This document shows positions 1 through 11,220 of a stretch of DNA of 64,000 nt, piece after piece (position 1 is the stretch's first letter; each line of letters starts with the position of its first letter). Source of the DNA: Megaustenia siamemsis (lineage: Eukaryota; Mollusca; Gastropoda; Stylommatophora; Ariophantidae); assembly GCA_032433765.1 (NCBI GenBank), contig JAVIAB010000046.1, positions 62,444,951-62,508,950 on the forward strand. The letters run 5' to 3'. Under the pieces are notes generated by a model. It did not search any database. It saw only the letters and a program-made list of their open reading frames with translations, and had not been told where the DNA came from. Both the position numbers and the translations under genes were made by a program.

Positions 1-340
1 TTGATAAATGGGTACGGTTATGGAGAATTAACGTAATTGTTAAATGTCATTAAGGTAGTAGTTAAATGAGTAGAGTTGGGATCATAGTAAGCGGAAACTG
101 TCCATCATCATCTCAATCTCACTCCTGGTTGTAAAGGAAAGCATCGACACAGAGCACGAATGCCGTTTCACACGCGAGGAATCGAGGAGTACATTCAGAA
201 AGCCGGTACCTACTGTTTCCGTGACTAGTTATTCTAACGGTTTTTTTTTTACATTTGTTTTCCCCGGTCACGACATAAACCTGTCATTTTAACACACAGG
301 AGCTATTCAGGCGTGATTAGATTCAGAAACTAGACCTCCA
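1..340. other. Unique sequence, no gene seen
   Basis: No open frame of note, no tRNA-like box and no tandem structure. It ends where the first 19-bp units of the left palindrome arm begin (about 335-345). It has no counterpart beyond the outer end of the right arm, so it marks the outer limit of the inverted repeat. Confidence 0.6.
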
Positions 341-1052
341 GTTATGGAACCGACCTACTGACCAGACCTCCATTTATGGAACCGACCTACTGACCAGACC
401 TCCAGTTACTGACCAGACCACCAGTTATGGAACCGACCTACTGACCAGACCTCATGTTACTGACCGACCTTCAGTTACTGACCAGACCTCCAGTTACTGA
501 CCAGACCTCCAATTACTGTCCAGACATCCAGTTACTGACCAGAACTCCTGTTACTGACCAGACCTTTAGTTACTGACCTGACCTCCAGTTACTGACTAGA
601 CATCCAGTTACTGACCAGACCTCCTGTTACTGACCAGACCTTAAGTTACTGACCAGACCTCCAGTTACTGACCAGACCTTAAGTTACTGACCAGACCTCC
701 AGTTACTGACCAGACCTTAAGTTACTGACCAGACCTCCAGTTACTGACCAGACCTTAAGTTACTGACCAGACCTCCAGTTACTGACCAGACCTCCAGTTC
801 CTGACCAGACCTTCAGTTACTGACCTGACCTCTAGTTACTGACCTAATATCCAGTTACTGAGCAGACCTCCAGGTATGAACCAGACTTCCAGGTACTGCC
901 CTGACCTCCAGTTGCTGACCAGAAATCAGGTACTTACGAAAAAAAACTCCAGTTACTGACCAGAAAAGCTTCACTTACTGACCAGGAAAGCTTCACTTAC
1001 TGACCAGGAAAGCTTCACTTACTGACCAGGAAAGCTTCACTTACTGACCAGG
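341..1052. repeat. 19-bp then 22-bp tandem array (left arm)
   Basis: From about 400 to 900 the period is 19 bp (ttactgaccagacctccag, with variants such as cctta for cctcc); spacing was checked at 665 to 684. From about 960 the period becomes 22 bp, sharing ttactgaccag and adding gaaagcttcac; spacing was checked at 975 to 997. The 22-bp form therefore looks derived from the same core. The array is interrupted at 1,053 by the LINE target-site duplication. Confidence 0.9.
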
Positions 1053-1074
1053 AAATATCCACTTCTTCTACCTT

Positions 1075-2190
1075 TTAGCTCCCAGTGGAGCATAGGTCTT
1101 CAACAAACACTTTCCAAGTCGTTCTGTTTTTTGCCATTCTTTTAAGATCATTCCATGTCTTCCCCATCATCTTCATCTCTGCTTCAATCTGTCTTCTCCA
1201 AGAATTCCTTGGTCTTCCTCTTTGTCTTTTCCCCTGGGGATTCCATAAAAGGGCCTGTTGTGTAATACTCTCAGTTGGTTTCCGTAGTGTGTGTCCTATC
1301 CATCGCCATCGTCTTCGCTGTATTTCTTTTTCCACTGGTATTTGACCGGTACATTTCCATAATTCCACGTTTGTGACTTTGTCCTGCCATTTCCATCCCT
1401 TTATTCTGCGCAAGCATCCATTAATGAAAGTCTGTACCTTCGTGATTGTCAATTTTGTTATTCTCCATGTTTCACAGCCATATAATAGAACCGACTTAAC
1501 ATTGGAGTTGAAAATTTGTATTTTTGTATTTAGCCTAATTTCTTTGGATTTCCATATGTTTCCCAGTGCAATGAAAGCTCCTCTTGCTTTTGATATCCTT
1601 ATTTTGGTATCGTTTTCTGTTCCTCCCTCTTTATCTATATTACTGCCCAGATATATATAAGATTGTACGTCTAGTAGAGGTATTTCTCCTAGTTTTATTT
1701 GGTTATTGCCAACTGCATTAATTCTCATAATGTTGGTCTTATCTCTATTAATCTTTAGTCCTAGCTGTTGTGATCTCTCATCTAATATACTCATTTTATC
1801 TTGCATCTGTTGGTGGCTGTGTGATAGGAGAGCTATGTCATCAGCAAAGTCTAAATCATCCAGTTGTTTGGTCAGTGACCACTGGATCCCATTTCTGTTG
1901 TTTTGAGTTATTTTCATAATCCAATCTATGGCCAGTAGAAAGAGAAATGGAGACAGAAGGCATCCTTGCCTTACTCCTGTTCTTATTTCAAATGCTTCTG
2001 TAAGCTGTCCTTCATGCACCACACTACATTTTGTTCCTTCATACATTGTTTTTATCAGGTTAATAAACTTTATGGGGATTCCATAATGACTCAGCAACTT
2101 CCAAAGCATTCTTCTGTCTAAACTATCAAATGCCTTTTCGTAATCTATGAATCCAATATAAAGTGGGGATTTTAGTTCTAAACTTTGTTC
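1075..2190 (-). pseudogene. LINE reverse transcriptase, palm and C-terminal part
   Basis: The C-terminal two thirds of a LINE RT. From the internal Met at 2,109 the frame is open for 344 residues. GVRQGC (residues 45-50) is the conserved RT motif before the catalytic box. FADD (88-91, codons at 1,837-1,848) is the catalytic aspartate pair in its LINE form. YLGS (153-156) and LLYGCETW (208-215) are conserved post-palm motifs, and GHTLRK (272-277) with GKRQRGRP (293-300) mark the usual basic C-terminus. Upstream of that Met the frame continues to about 2,190 and includes the first catalytic aspartate region (FIDYEKAFDSLDR). It is then broken by a frameshift from the N-terminal piece. The Met is not a true start; the catalytic motifs survive, but the protein cannot be whole. 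Confidence 0.92.
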
Positions 2191-2558
2191 AACTAAGGTA
2201 GAGTAGTTATTTGATCAGCACATGATCTGTTCTTCCTAAAACCTGCTTGTTCATCTCTCAAGTGTTTCTCTATAGCCTCTTTTAGTCTCTCCAGAATGAT
2301 TCTGCCTAATATTTTTCCTGGCACTGATAATAGCATAATTCCCCTATAATTTGTGCACTCCTGTAAACTTCCTTTCTTTGGTAGTTTGATCATATAACCT
2401 TCTCTCCAGTCTTTAGGTATTTCTTCCCTCTCCCAAATTTTATCCAATAGATTATGTAACATCTTGGTAGAGGTGATAATATCTGCTTTGATGGCTTCCG
2501 AAGGAATTTCATCTGGTCCTGTGGCTTTACCATCTTTTAACAGTTTGATGGCTTTCAT
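2191..2558 (-). pseudogene. LINE reverse transcriptase, N-terminal (fingers) part
   Basis: A 121-residue open stretch joins the C-terminal RT part across a frameshift near 2,190. It contains ATGPDEIPSE, NYRGIMLLS and the QAGFRKNRS-type motif (here EQAGFRKNRS), in the normal order for the first half of a LINE RT domain. The element is truncated about 50 bases upstream, at 2,606, so no endonuclease domain, 5' UTR or promoter is present. The Met at 2,558 is internal to the family's usual ORF. Confidence 0.9.
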
Positions 2559-2606
2559 TATTTCTTCTTTGCTTGGTTTTCCGCAGTTAACGTGTAATTC
2601 TTCTTA

Positions 2607-4130
2607 AAATATCCACTTACTGACCAGGAAAGCTTCTCTTACTGACCAGGAAAGCTTCTCTTACTGACCAGAAAATATCCACTTACTGATCAGGAAAGCT
2701 TCTCTTACTGACCAGGAAAGCTTCTCTTACTGACCAGAAAATATCCACTTACTGACCAGGAAAGCTTCAATTACTGACCAGGAAAGCTTCTCTTACTGAC
2801 CAGGAAAGCTTCTCTTACTGACCAGGAAAGCTTCACTTACTGACCAGGAAAGCTTCACTTACTGACCAGGAAAGCTTCACTTACTGACCAGGAAAGCTTC
2901 ACTTACTGACCAGGAAAGCTTCACTTACTGACCAGGAAAGCTTCTCTTACTGACCAGGAAAGCTTCTCTTACTGACCAGGAAAGCTTCACTTACTGACCA
3001 GGAAAGCTTCACTTACTGACCAGGAAAGCTTCTCTTACTGACCAGGAAAGCTTCACTTACTGACCAGGAAAGCTTCACTTACTGACCAGGAAAGCTTCTC
3101 TTACTGACCAGGAAAGCATCTCTTACAGACCAGAAAATATCCACTTACTGACCAGTAAATGCCCACTTAATGACCAGAAAATATCCACTTACTGACCAGT
3201 AAATGCCCACTTAATGACCAGAAAATCTCCAGTTACTGACCAGTAAATGCCCACTTAATGACCAGAAAATCTCCAGTTACTGACCAGTAAATGCCCACTT
3301 AATGACCAGAAAATCTCCAGTTACTGACCAGTAAATGCCCACTTAATGACCAGAAAATCTCCAGTTACTGACCAGTAAATGCCCACTTAATGACCAGAAA
3401 ATCTCCAGTTACTGACCAGTAAATGCCCACTTAATGACCAGAAAATCTCCACTTAATGACCAGAAAATCTCCAGTTACTGACCAGTAAATGCCCACTTAA
3501 TGACCAGAAAATCTCCAGTTACTGACCAGTAAATGCCCACTTAATGACCAGAAAATCTCCAGTTACTGACCAGTAAATGCCCACTTAATGACCAGAAAAT
3601 CTCCAGTTACTGACCAGTAAATGCCCACTTAATGACCAGAAAATCTCCAGTTAATGACCAGAAAATGCCCAGTTACTGACCAGTAAATGCCCACTTAATG
3701 ACCAGAAAATCTCCAGTTACTGACCAGTAAATGCCCACTTAATGACCAGAAAATCTCCAGTTACTGACCAGTAAATGCCCACTTAATGACCAGAAAATCT
3801 CCAGTTACTGACCAGTAAATGCCCACTTAATGACCAGAAAATCTCCAGTTACTGACCAGTAAATGCCCACTTAATGACCAGAAAATCTCCAGTTACTGAC
3901 CAGTAAATGCCCACTTAATGACCAGAAAATCTCCAGTTACTGACCAGTAAATGCCCACTTAATGACCAGAAAATCTCCAGTTACTGACCAGTAAATGCCC
4001 ACTTAATGACCAGAAAATCTCCAGTTACTGACCAGTAAATGCCCACTTAATGACCAGAAAATCTCCAGTTACTGACCAGTAAATGCCCACTTAATGACCA
4101 GAAAATCTCCAGTTACTGACCAGTAAATCT
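2607..4130. repeat. 22-bp and 44-bp tandem array (left arm)
   Basis: 2,607-3,125 is a 22-bp array (ttactgaccagg plus aaagcttcwc). From about 3,126 it becomes a 44-bp dimer in which one half carries cagtaaatgcccactta and the other cagaaaatctccagtta. Both halves keep the shared gacca core, so the dimer is a diverged pair of 22-bp units that was then amplified as one. The right arm carries the same arrays in reverse complement, but much longer (11,960-15,690). Confidence 0.92.
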
Positions 4131-4870
4131 CCATTTCAATTTCGTGATTTGGCCATTTGTCTTCTTCGCACCGATACAGCTTCGCGGGTTACCAACTCTT
4201 TGTTTTCTAGCAATGTTGGTCGTCCTGGCGTGATACCGACCACATCACCATAAGTAAACAAAATTGCCTCTTGTCATTGAAATATAAGGAGCCGCGCCTC
4301 CACACTTGAATATATGAAGGGAGCCCTTATTTCATGTTACCTGGAGAACAAATATAAGACAGCAGTGGAATGTGATTGTGTCCAAGTATCTCAATATCGC
4401 TGCGCATGAAAGAGATGTACCCCTCGAAATATCTGTGAGAACTAACAGAAATGCGATGGTAGAAAGACACAGGTTTATGTCTGGGACTAACAAGAAGCAT
4501 ACCTGTGGGGCGTCAGTTAACATTACATGATTAGCAACAGGCAGAGTCAGAGTAATAACAGCATGAAAGCGGAGACGCCAGTTTTTGGATGAGGTAAGAC
4601 TTTCAAATAAACATAGACTTTCACGAGTTCACTTAGTCACCAACATTTTCCGAGTGTCAGGAAGGTTGTCTAGGAGAAACGAGAGTTTACACTTCCCAGA
4701 GTGTGTTTGTTAAATACTGCATTGTATCATTTTATTGTTTTTTCTGTCCGTTGTTTTATTTTGATTTGTTGATTTGTATTGTTTTGTATTTTTTTTGTAA
4801 AGAGGAAATGTAATTAGAGACATATGTACAATGGAGGTCATAAGTCGCGGATATTCATAAGACTGTGATC
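4131..4870 (+). other. Unique core of left arm, with degenerate SINE-A body
   Basis: Non-repetitive and matched by 11,221-11,955 in reverse complement. A stretch at about 4,178-4,262, including cctggcgtgataccgaccac, resembles the body of the SINE-A copies at 52,691 and 62,275 (their form: gcgtaataccgaccacatta). A 63-residue frame on the minus strand (4,332-4,523) exists, but the right arm carries frame-breaking one-base indels (for example ggtttatg against ggttatg), so I do not call it coding. Confidence 0.65.
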
Positions 4871-5640
4871 AACAGAGGTAGGCCTGGATATCTCATAGTT
4901 AGACCAGGTTGTCAATAACAGGCCCTCTTATTCTCATAGACCAGGTTATCGATAACGGGCCCATTCTTCTCATAGTTAGACCGGGTTATCGACAACCTTG
5001 TCTAACTATGAGAAGTCTGGAACCTGTTATCGACAACCTTGTCTAACTATGAGAAGTCTGGAACCTGTTATCGATAACCTGGTCTAACTATGAGAAGTCT
5101 GGAACCTGTTATCGACAACCTTGTCTAACTATGAGAAGTCTGGAACCTGTTATCGATAACCTGGTCTAACTATGAGAAGTTTGGAACCTGTTATCGATAA
5201 CCTGGTCTAACTATGAGAAGTCTGGAACCTGTTATCGATAACCTGGTCTAACTATGAGAAGTCTGGAACCTGTTATCGATAACCTGGTCTAACTATGAGA
5301 AGTCTGGGACCTGTTATCGATAACCTGGTCTAACTATGACAAGTCTGGGACCTGTTATCGATAACCTGGTCTAACTATGACAAGTCTGGGACCTGTTATC
5401 GATAAACTGGTCTAACTATGACAAGTCTGGAAACTGTTATCGATAACCTTGTCTAACTATGAGAAGTCTGGAACCTGTTATGGATAACCTAGTCTAACTA
5501 TGGCAAGTCTGGAACCTGTTATCGATAACCTAGTCTAACTATGGCAAGTCTGGAACCTGTTATCGATAACCTAGTCTAACTATGGCAAGTCTGGAACCTG
5601 TTATCGATAACCTAGTCTAACTATGACAAGTCTGGAACCC
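4871..5640. repeat. 41-bp array with a perfect 12-bp palindrome per unit (left arm)
   Basis: The period is 41 bp. Each unit contains the self-complementary gttatcgataac (degraded to gttatcgacaac in some), followed by ctggtctaactatgagaag and tctggaacct. The first units (4,890-4,990) run in the opposite orientation, so the array has an internal switch point at 4,966-5,015. A matching array is at 10,780-11,200 in the right arm. Confidence 0.92.
4966..5015. repeat. Hairpin at orientation switch of the 41-bp array
   Basis: cttctcatagttagac (4,966-4,981) pairs perfectly with gtctaactatgagaag (5,000-5,015), giving a 16-bp stem with an 18-base loop. It sits exactly where the repeat units change strand. 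The mirror structure is at 11,076-11,125. Confidence 0.9.
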
Positions 5641-5765
5641 GTTGCTACTTAAAGAAAGAAAAAACGTCAATTCATGGCTTGGGAAAGGAGATCAATCAGA
5701 AACGCTATAAACAAACATACGTGGGGTGGAGGTGGCGCTGGTGGGGTCACCACGAGAGTTGGAGA
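5641..5765. other. Short unique link between arrays
   Basis: Links the 41-bp and 33-bp arrays. It is repeated in reverse complement at about 10,650-10,785, with a small deletion or insertion in the ggaggtggcgctgg stretch. No function is seen. Confidence 0.6.
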
Positions 5766-8290
5766 CAAGACATACTTGTCTTTCTGTGGGTGCTGATAAC
5801 CCACATACTTGTCTTTCTGTGGGTGCTGATAACCAACATACTTGTCTTTCTGTGGGTGCTGATAACTCACATACTTGTGTTTCTCTGGGCGCTGGTAATG
5901 CGCATACTTGTCTTTCTCTGGGCGCTAGTAATGCGCATACTTGTCTTTCTCTAGGCGCTGGTAATGCGCATACTTGTCTTTCTTTGGGCGCTGGTAATGC
6001 ACATACTTGTCTTTCTGTGGGTACTGGTACCCACATACTTGTCTTTCTCTGGGCGCTGGTAATGCACATACTTGTCTTTCTGTGGGTACTGGTACCCACA
6101 TACTTGTCTTTCTCTGGGCGCTGGTGACCTACATACTTGTATTTCTTTGGGCGCTGGTGACACACATATTTGCCTTTCTCTGGGCGCTAGTGACCACACG
6201 CTTGTCTTTCTCTGGGCGCTGGTAATGCACATACTTGTCTTTTTCTGGGCGTTGGTGACCCACATACTTGTCTTTTTCTGGGCGTTGGTGACCCACATAC
6301 TTGTCTTTCTCTGGGCGCTAGTGACTCACATACTTGTCTTTCTCTGGGCGTTGGTGACCCACATACTTGTCTTTCTCTGGGCGCTAGTGACTCACATACT
6401 TGTCTTTCTCTGGGCGTTGGTGACCCACATACTTGTCTTTCTCTGGGCGCTAGTGACTCACATACTTGTCTTTCTCTGGGCGTTGGTGACCCACATACTT
6501 GTCTTTCTCTGGGCGCTAGTGACTCACATACTTGTCTTTCTCTGGGCGTTGGTGACCCACATACTTGTCTTTCTCTGGGCGCTAGTGACTCACATACTTG
6601 TCTTTCTCTGGGCGCTAGTGACTCACATACTTGTCTTTCTCTGGGCGCTAGTGACTCACATACTTGTCTTTCTCTGGGCGCTAGTGACTCACATATTTGC
6701 CTTTCTCTGGGCGCTAGTGACTCACATACTTGTCTTTCTCTGGGCGTTGGTGACCCACATACTTGTCTTTCTCTGGGCGCTAGTGACTCACATATTTGCC
6801 TTTCTCTGGCGCTAGTGACTCACATACTTGTCTTTCTCTGGGCGTTGGTGACCCACATACTTGTCTTTCTCTGGGCGCTAGTGACTCACATACTTGTCTT
6901 TCTCTGGGCGTTGGTGACCCACATACTTGTCTTTCTCTGGGCGCTAGTGACCCACATACTTGTCTTTCTCTGGGCGTTGGTGACCCACATACTTGTCTTT
7001 CTCTGGGCGCTAGTGACCCACATACTTGTCTTTCTCTGGGCGCTAGTGACCCACATACTTGTCTTTCTCTGGGCGCTAGTGACCCACATACTTGTCTTTC
7101 TCTGGGCGCTAGTGACCCACATACTTGTCTTTCTCTGGGCGTTGGTGACCCACATACTTGTCTTTCTCTGAGCGCTGGTGACCCACATACTTGTCTTTCT
7201 TTGAGCGCTGGTGACCCACATACTTGTCTTTCTTTGAGCGCTGGTGACCCACATACTTGTCTTTCTTTGAGCGCTGGTGACCCACATACTTGTCTTTCTT
7301 TGAGCGCTGGTGACCCACATACTTGTCTTTCTTTGAGCGCTGGTGACCCACATACTTGTCTTTCTTTGAGCGCTGGTGACCCACATACTTGTCTTTCTTT
7401 GAGCGCTGGTGACCCACATACTTGTCTTTCTTTGAGCGCTGGTGACCCACATACTTGTCTTTCTTTGAGCGCTGGTGACCCACATACTTGTCTTTCTTTG
7501 AGCGCTGGTGACCCACATACTTGTCTTTCTTTGAGCGCTGGTGACCCACATACTTGTCTTTCTTTGAGCGCTGGTGACCCACATACTTGTCTTTCTTTGA
7601 GCGCTGGTGACCCACATACTTGTCTTTCTCTGGGCGCTGGTGACCCACATACTTGTCTTTCTCTGGGCGTTGGTGACCCACATACTTGTCTTTCTCTGGG
7701 CGCTAGTGACCCACATACTTGTCTTTCTCTGGGCGTTGGTGACCCACATACTTGTCTTTCTCTGGGCGCTGGTGACCCACATACTTTTCTTTCTTTGAGC
7801 GCTGGTGACCCACATACTTTTCTTTCTTTGAGCGCTGGTGACCCACATACTTGTCTTTCTTTGAGCGCTAGTGACCCACATACTTGTCTTTCTCTGAGCG
7901 TTGGTGACCCACATACTTGTCTTTCTCTGAGCGTTGGTGACCCACATACTTGTCTTTCTTTGAGCGTTGGTGACCCACATACTTGTCTTTCTTTGAGCGC
8001 TGGTGACCCACATACTTGTCTTTCTTTGAGCGCTGGTGACCCACATACTTGTCTTTCTCTGAGCGCTGGTGACCCACATACTTGTCTTTCTTTGAGCGCT
8101 GGTGACCCACATACTTGTCTTTCTTTGAGCGCTGGTGACCCACATACTTGTCTTTCTTTGAGCGCTGGTGACCCACATACTTGTCTTTCTTTGAGCGCTG
8201 GTGACCCACATACTTGTCTTTCTCTGAGCGCTGGTGACCCACATACTTGTCTTTCCTTGGACCCTGGAGACCCACATACTTGTCCTTGCT
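5766..8290. repeat. 33-bp tandem array (left arm), about 76 copies
   Basis: The unit includes cccacatacttgtctttct followed by ctgggcgctggtga. Variation is in blocks: gcgcatac forms at 5,890-6,000, alternating cgttggtgaccc/cgctagtgactc pairs (a 66-bp dimer) at 6,300-6,600, then a near-uniform ctttgagcgctggtga block at 7,190-7,610. Because 33 is a multiple of three, five frames stay open for up to 504 codons, giving repetitive peptides on both strands. These are artefacts of unit length, not evidence of a protein. Copy number is estimated from length. Confidence 0.93.
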
Positions 8291-8344
8291 TCACGTACTG
8301 TTAACGCAACCTACTTCATGTAGAAAACAACTTTCACAGAAAGA

Positions 8345-8660
8345 CAACCTTCAACTCCACAACCTCCAACTCCACAACCTCCAACTCCACAACCTCCACA
8401 ACCTCCAACTCCACAACCTCCAACTCCACAAACTCCAACTCCACAACCTTCAACTCCACAACCTCCAACTCCACAACTCCAACTCCACAACCTCCAACTC
8501 CACAACCTCCACAACCTCCAACTCCACAACCTCCAACTCCACAACCTCCAACTCCACAACCTCCAACTCCACAACCTCTACAACCTCCAACTCCACAACC
8601 TCCAACTCCACAACCTTCAACTCCACAACCTCCAACTCCACAACCTTCAACTCCACAGCC
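8345..8660. repeat. 15-bp array, inverted relative of the 13.4-kb array
   Basis: The unit is caacctccaactcca with occasional 9-bp half steps (caacctcca). It is the exact reverse complement of the unit filling 16,612-29,970 (ggttgtggagttgga type), including the same mixture of 15-bp and 9-bp steps and the same cttcaactcc variant. Confidence 0.93.
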
Positions 8661-8714
8661 TATAATTCAACAACTACACTCATAACTTCTTCTGACTGAA
8701 GATCACAACTTCCC

Positions 8715-9135
8715 AAACTTCCAGTCTCCCATTATTCCTTATGTCATCTCCAGCCTCCCATTATTTCTCCCTCATCTCCAGCCTCCCATTATTTCTCCTG
8801 TCATCTCCAGCCTCCCATTATTCAACCTCTCATCTACAGCCTCCCATTATTCATCCCTCATTTCAAGTCCCAAATTATTCCCATCTCATCTCCAGTCCCC
8901 CATTATTCCCCTCTCATCTCGAGCCTCCCATTATTCCCCTCTCATCTCTAGCCTCCCGTTATTCCCCTCTCATCTCTAGCCTCCCATTATTCCCCTCTCA
9001 TCTCTAGCCTCCCATTATTCCCCTCTCATCTCTAGCCTCCCATTATTCCCTCTCATCTCTAGCCTCCCATTATTCCCCTCTCATCTCTAGCCTCCCATTA
9101 TTCCCCTCTCATCTCTAGCCTCCCATTATTCCCCT
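8715..9135. repeat. 28-bp tandem array
   Basis: The unit is built from cctcccattattcccctc and tcatctctag. The first copies (8,715-8,900) are diverged and the later ones nearly identical. No coding signal. Confidence 0.9.
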
Positions 9136-9784
9136 CTTTTCACCAATCGTATCCTTCCTCCCCTTATTACTCCTCTTACCTTCCACACATAGACTTTCCA
9201 ATTCGCAGGTAACAATCCAGGTGAGTTTATTTTCTCACCAAATATTTTCCCTTTGGTTAACCCTCTGGATCCCAACTTCGGAATGTCCGTACTTTCTGTA
9301 GCCAAGTCAAACACTCACGCATCTCTCTCTGTCTATTAACCCACGCAATGAAACAGAAAGTGTGTAACACTTTTCTCACCTGTTACACGTTACAGGAACA
9401 ACGTTCTGGAATCTTCAACAAGCATTAAATTAATCCTGTTCCAGAGAACATCGTATAAACAACGGCTCTACGCTCAACGCAATGCCTGCTTGTGTAACGT
9501 TTCTTCTTATTCACCTAACAGACTCATATAACGTTTCTTTTTTCTTTTAACTAACCGACGCTTTTCCTATAAAAACATTTCTTCTCCTTTTCACAAAGTT
9601 AAAAAAAAAAAAAAGCATTGATTCGTTCTACGCAATGTCTGCACATTTGGTTTGCCCATCTTTCTTTTATTCCTACATAACCAAAATAATAATTAATATT
9701 TTTTTTCTATTTACGCAATACCCGCTCGTTAAACGATTCTTGCTCATCACTCTACGTAATTCAAGGCTCTTCATCCATTTGTCG
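9136..9784. other. Unique AT-rich loop sequence
   Basis: No gene is supported; the 62-residue minus frame at 9,126-9,314 resembles nothing I know. The phrase acgcaatg followed by a short pyrimidine-rich tail recurs about four times (near 9,342, 9,478, 9,630 and 9,713), possibly a very decayed tandem repeat. A poly-A run of about 15 lies near 9,600. Confidence 0.5.
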
Positions 9785-9829
9785 ACATGAAGTAGGTTGC
9801 GTTAACAGTACGTGAAGCAAGGACAAGTA

Positions 9830-10650
9830 TGTGGGTCTCCAGGTCCAAGGAAAGACAAGTATGTGGGTCACCAGCGCTCAAAGAAAGACAAGTATGTGGG
9901 TCTCCAGCGCTCAGAGAAAGACAAGTATGTGGGTCTCCAGCGCTCAAAGAAGACAAGTATGTGGGTCTCCAGCGCTCAAAGAAAGACACGTATGTGGGTC
10001 TCCAGCGCTCAGAGAAAGACACGTATGTGGGTCACCAGCGCTCAAGAAAGACACGTATGTGTGTCACCAGCGCCTAGAGAAAGACAAGTATGTGGGTCAC
10101 CAACGCCCAGAGAAAGACAAGTATGTGAGTCACTAGCGCCCAGAGAAAGACAAGTATGTGCATTACCAGCGCCCAGAGAAAGACAAGTATGTGGGTCACC
10201 AACGCCCAGAAAAAGACAAGTATGTGCATTACCAGCGCCCAGAGAAAGACAAGTGTGTGGTCACTAGCGCCCAGAGAAAGGCAAATATGTGTGTCACCAG
10301 CGCCCAAAGAAATACAAGTATGTGGGTCACCAGCGCCCACAGAAAGACAAGTATGTGGGTACCAGTACCCACAGAAAGACAAGTATGTGCATTACCAGCG
10401 CCCAGAGAAAGACAAGTATGTGGGTACCAGTACCCACAGAAAGACAATTATGTGCATTACCAGCGCCCAAAGAAAGACAAGTATGCGCATTACCAGCGCC
10501 TAGAGAAAGACAAGTATGCGCATTACCAGCGCCCAGAGAAACACAAGTATGTGGGTTATCAGCACCCACAGAAAGACAAGTATGTGGGTTATCAGCACCC
10601 ACAGAAAGACAAGTATGTGGGTTATCAGCACCCACAGAAAGACAAGTATG
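9830..10650. repeat. 33-bp tandem array (right arm), about 25 copies
   Basis: Reverse complement of the array at 5,766-8,290: gacaagtatgtgggt followed by caccagcgcccagagaaa. It is only about one third the length of the left-arm array. The outermost units (cagcacccacagaaag, then cattaccagcgcc types) match the left arm's outermost units in order. The size difference therefore lies in the inner, homogenised blocks. Confidence 0.92.
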
Positions 10651-10779
10651 TCTTGTCTCCAACTCTCGTGGTGACCCCACCAGCGCCACCCTCCACCCCA
10701 CGTATGTTTGTTTATAGCGTTTCTGATTGATCTCCTTTCCAAGCCATGAATTGACGTTTTTTCTTTCTTTAAGTAGCAA

Positions 10780-11200
10780 CGGGTTCCAGACTTGTCATAG
10801 TTAGACTAGGTTATCGATAACAGGTTCCAGACTTGCCATAGTTAGACTAGGTTATCGATAACAGGTTCCAGACTTGCCATAGTTAGACTAGGTTATCGAT
10901 AACAGGTTCCAGACTTGCATAGTTAGACTAGGTTATCCATAACAGGTTCCAGACTTCTCATAGTTAGACAAGGTTATCGATAACAGGTTCCAACTTGTCA
11001 TAGTTAGACCAGTTTATCGATAACAGGTCCCAGACTTGTCATAGTTAGACAAGGTTGTCGATAACAGGTTCCAGACTTCTCATAGTTAGACAAGGTTGTC
11101 GATAACCCGGTCTAACTATGAGAAGAATGGGCCCGTTATCGATAACCTGGTCTATGAGAATAAGAGGGCCTGTTATTGACAACCTGGTCTAACTATGAGA
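10780..11200. repeat. 41-bp array (right arm)
   Basis: Reverse complement of 4,871-5,640, with fewer units but the same gttatcgataac palindrome. The orientation-switch hairpin is at 11,076-11,091 with 11,110-11,125. Confidence 0.92.
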
Positions 11201-11220
11201 TATCCAGGCCTACCTCTGTT

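Larger units (their letters stand above)
1065..2606 (-). mobile_element. 5'-truncated LINE insertion, RTE-like, with 12-bp TSD
   Basis: A non-LTR retrotransposon fragment in reverse orientation. The direct repeat aaatatccactt flanks it exactly at 1,053-1,064 and 2,607-2,618. The sequence between them is unrelated to the surrounding 22-bp array, which resumes immediately. On the minus strand the element begins inside the RT domain (no endonuclease domain remains) and ends about ten bases after the ORF stop, a very short 3' UTR as in RTE-type elements. The clade is an inference from the RT and C-terminal style. A 0.3-kb copy of the same subfamily lies at 57,479-57,798. The equivalent right-arm site is empty. 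Confidence 0.93.
335..8321 (+). repeat. Left arm of giant inverted repeat
   Basis: Read outward from the loop, the arm contains a 33-bp array, a short unique piece (5,640-5,765), a 41-bp array, a unique core (4,131-4,870), 44-bp and 22-bp arrays and a 19-bp array. The same series occurs in reverse complement at 9,785-16,608. The inner edge is sharp: the match ends at acttcatgt (8,313-8,321), paired with acatgaagt at 9,785-9,793. In the unique core I counted eight differences between arms by eye, six of them single-base indels. The left arm alone carries the LINE at 1,065-2,606. Confidence 0.9.
8322..9784. other. Loop (spacer) of the giant inverted repeat
   Basis: 1,463 bp not shared between the arms. 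It contains a small 15-bp array (8,345-8,660), a 28-bp array (8,715-9,135) and about 650 bp of unique AT-rich sequence. No gene is seen. Confidence 0.85.

Noticed and set aside
341..4130. 19-bp array as an amplified SINE-A head (tggtcagtaactgga against tggtcagtgaactgga)
   Set aside because: The match is close, but the array runs in the opposite orientation to the SINE-A-like body in the same arm, and a 15-base resemblance can be chance. Kept only as a note.
4332..4523. 63-codon frame conserved in both palindrome arms
   Set aside because: One-base indels between arms break the frame, and the region overlaps sequence next to a SINE-like body; conservation is explained by recent duplication.
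6780..8294. 504-codon minus and 502-codon plus frames in the 33-bp array
   Set aside because: Open in several frames on both strands at once; a consequence of a stop-free unit whose length is divisible by three. No domain, start context or non-repetitive extension.
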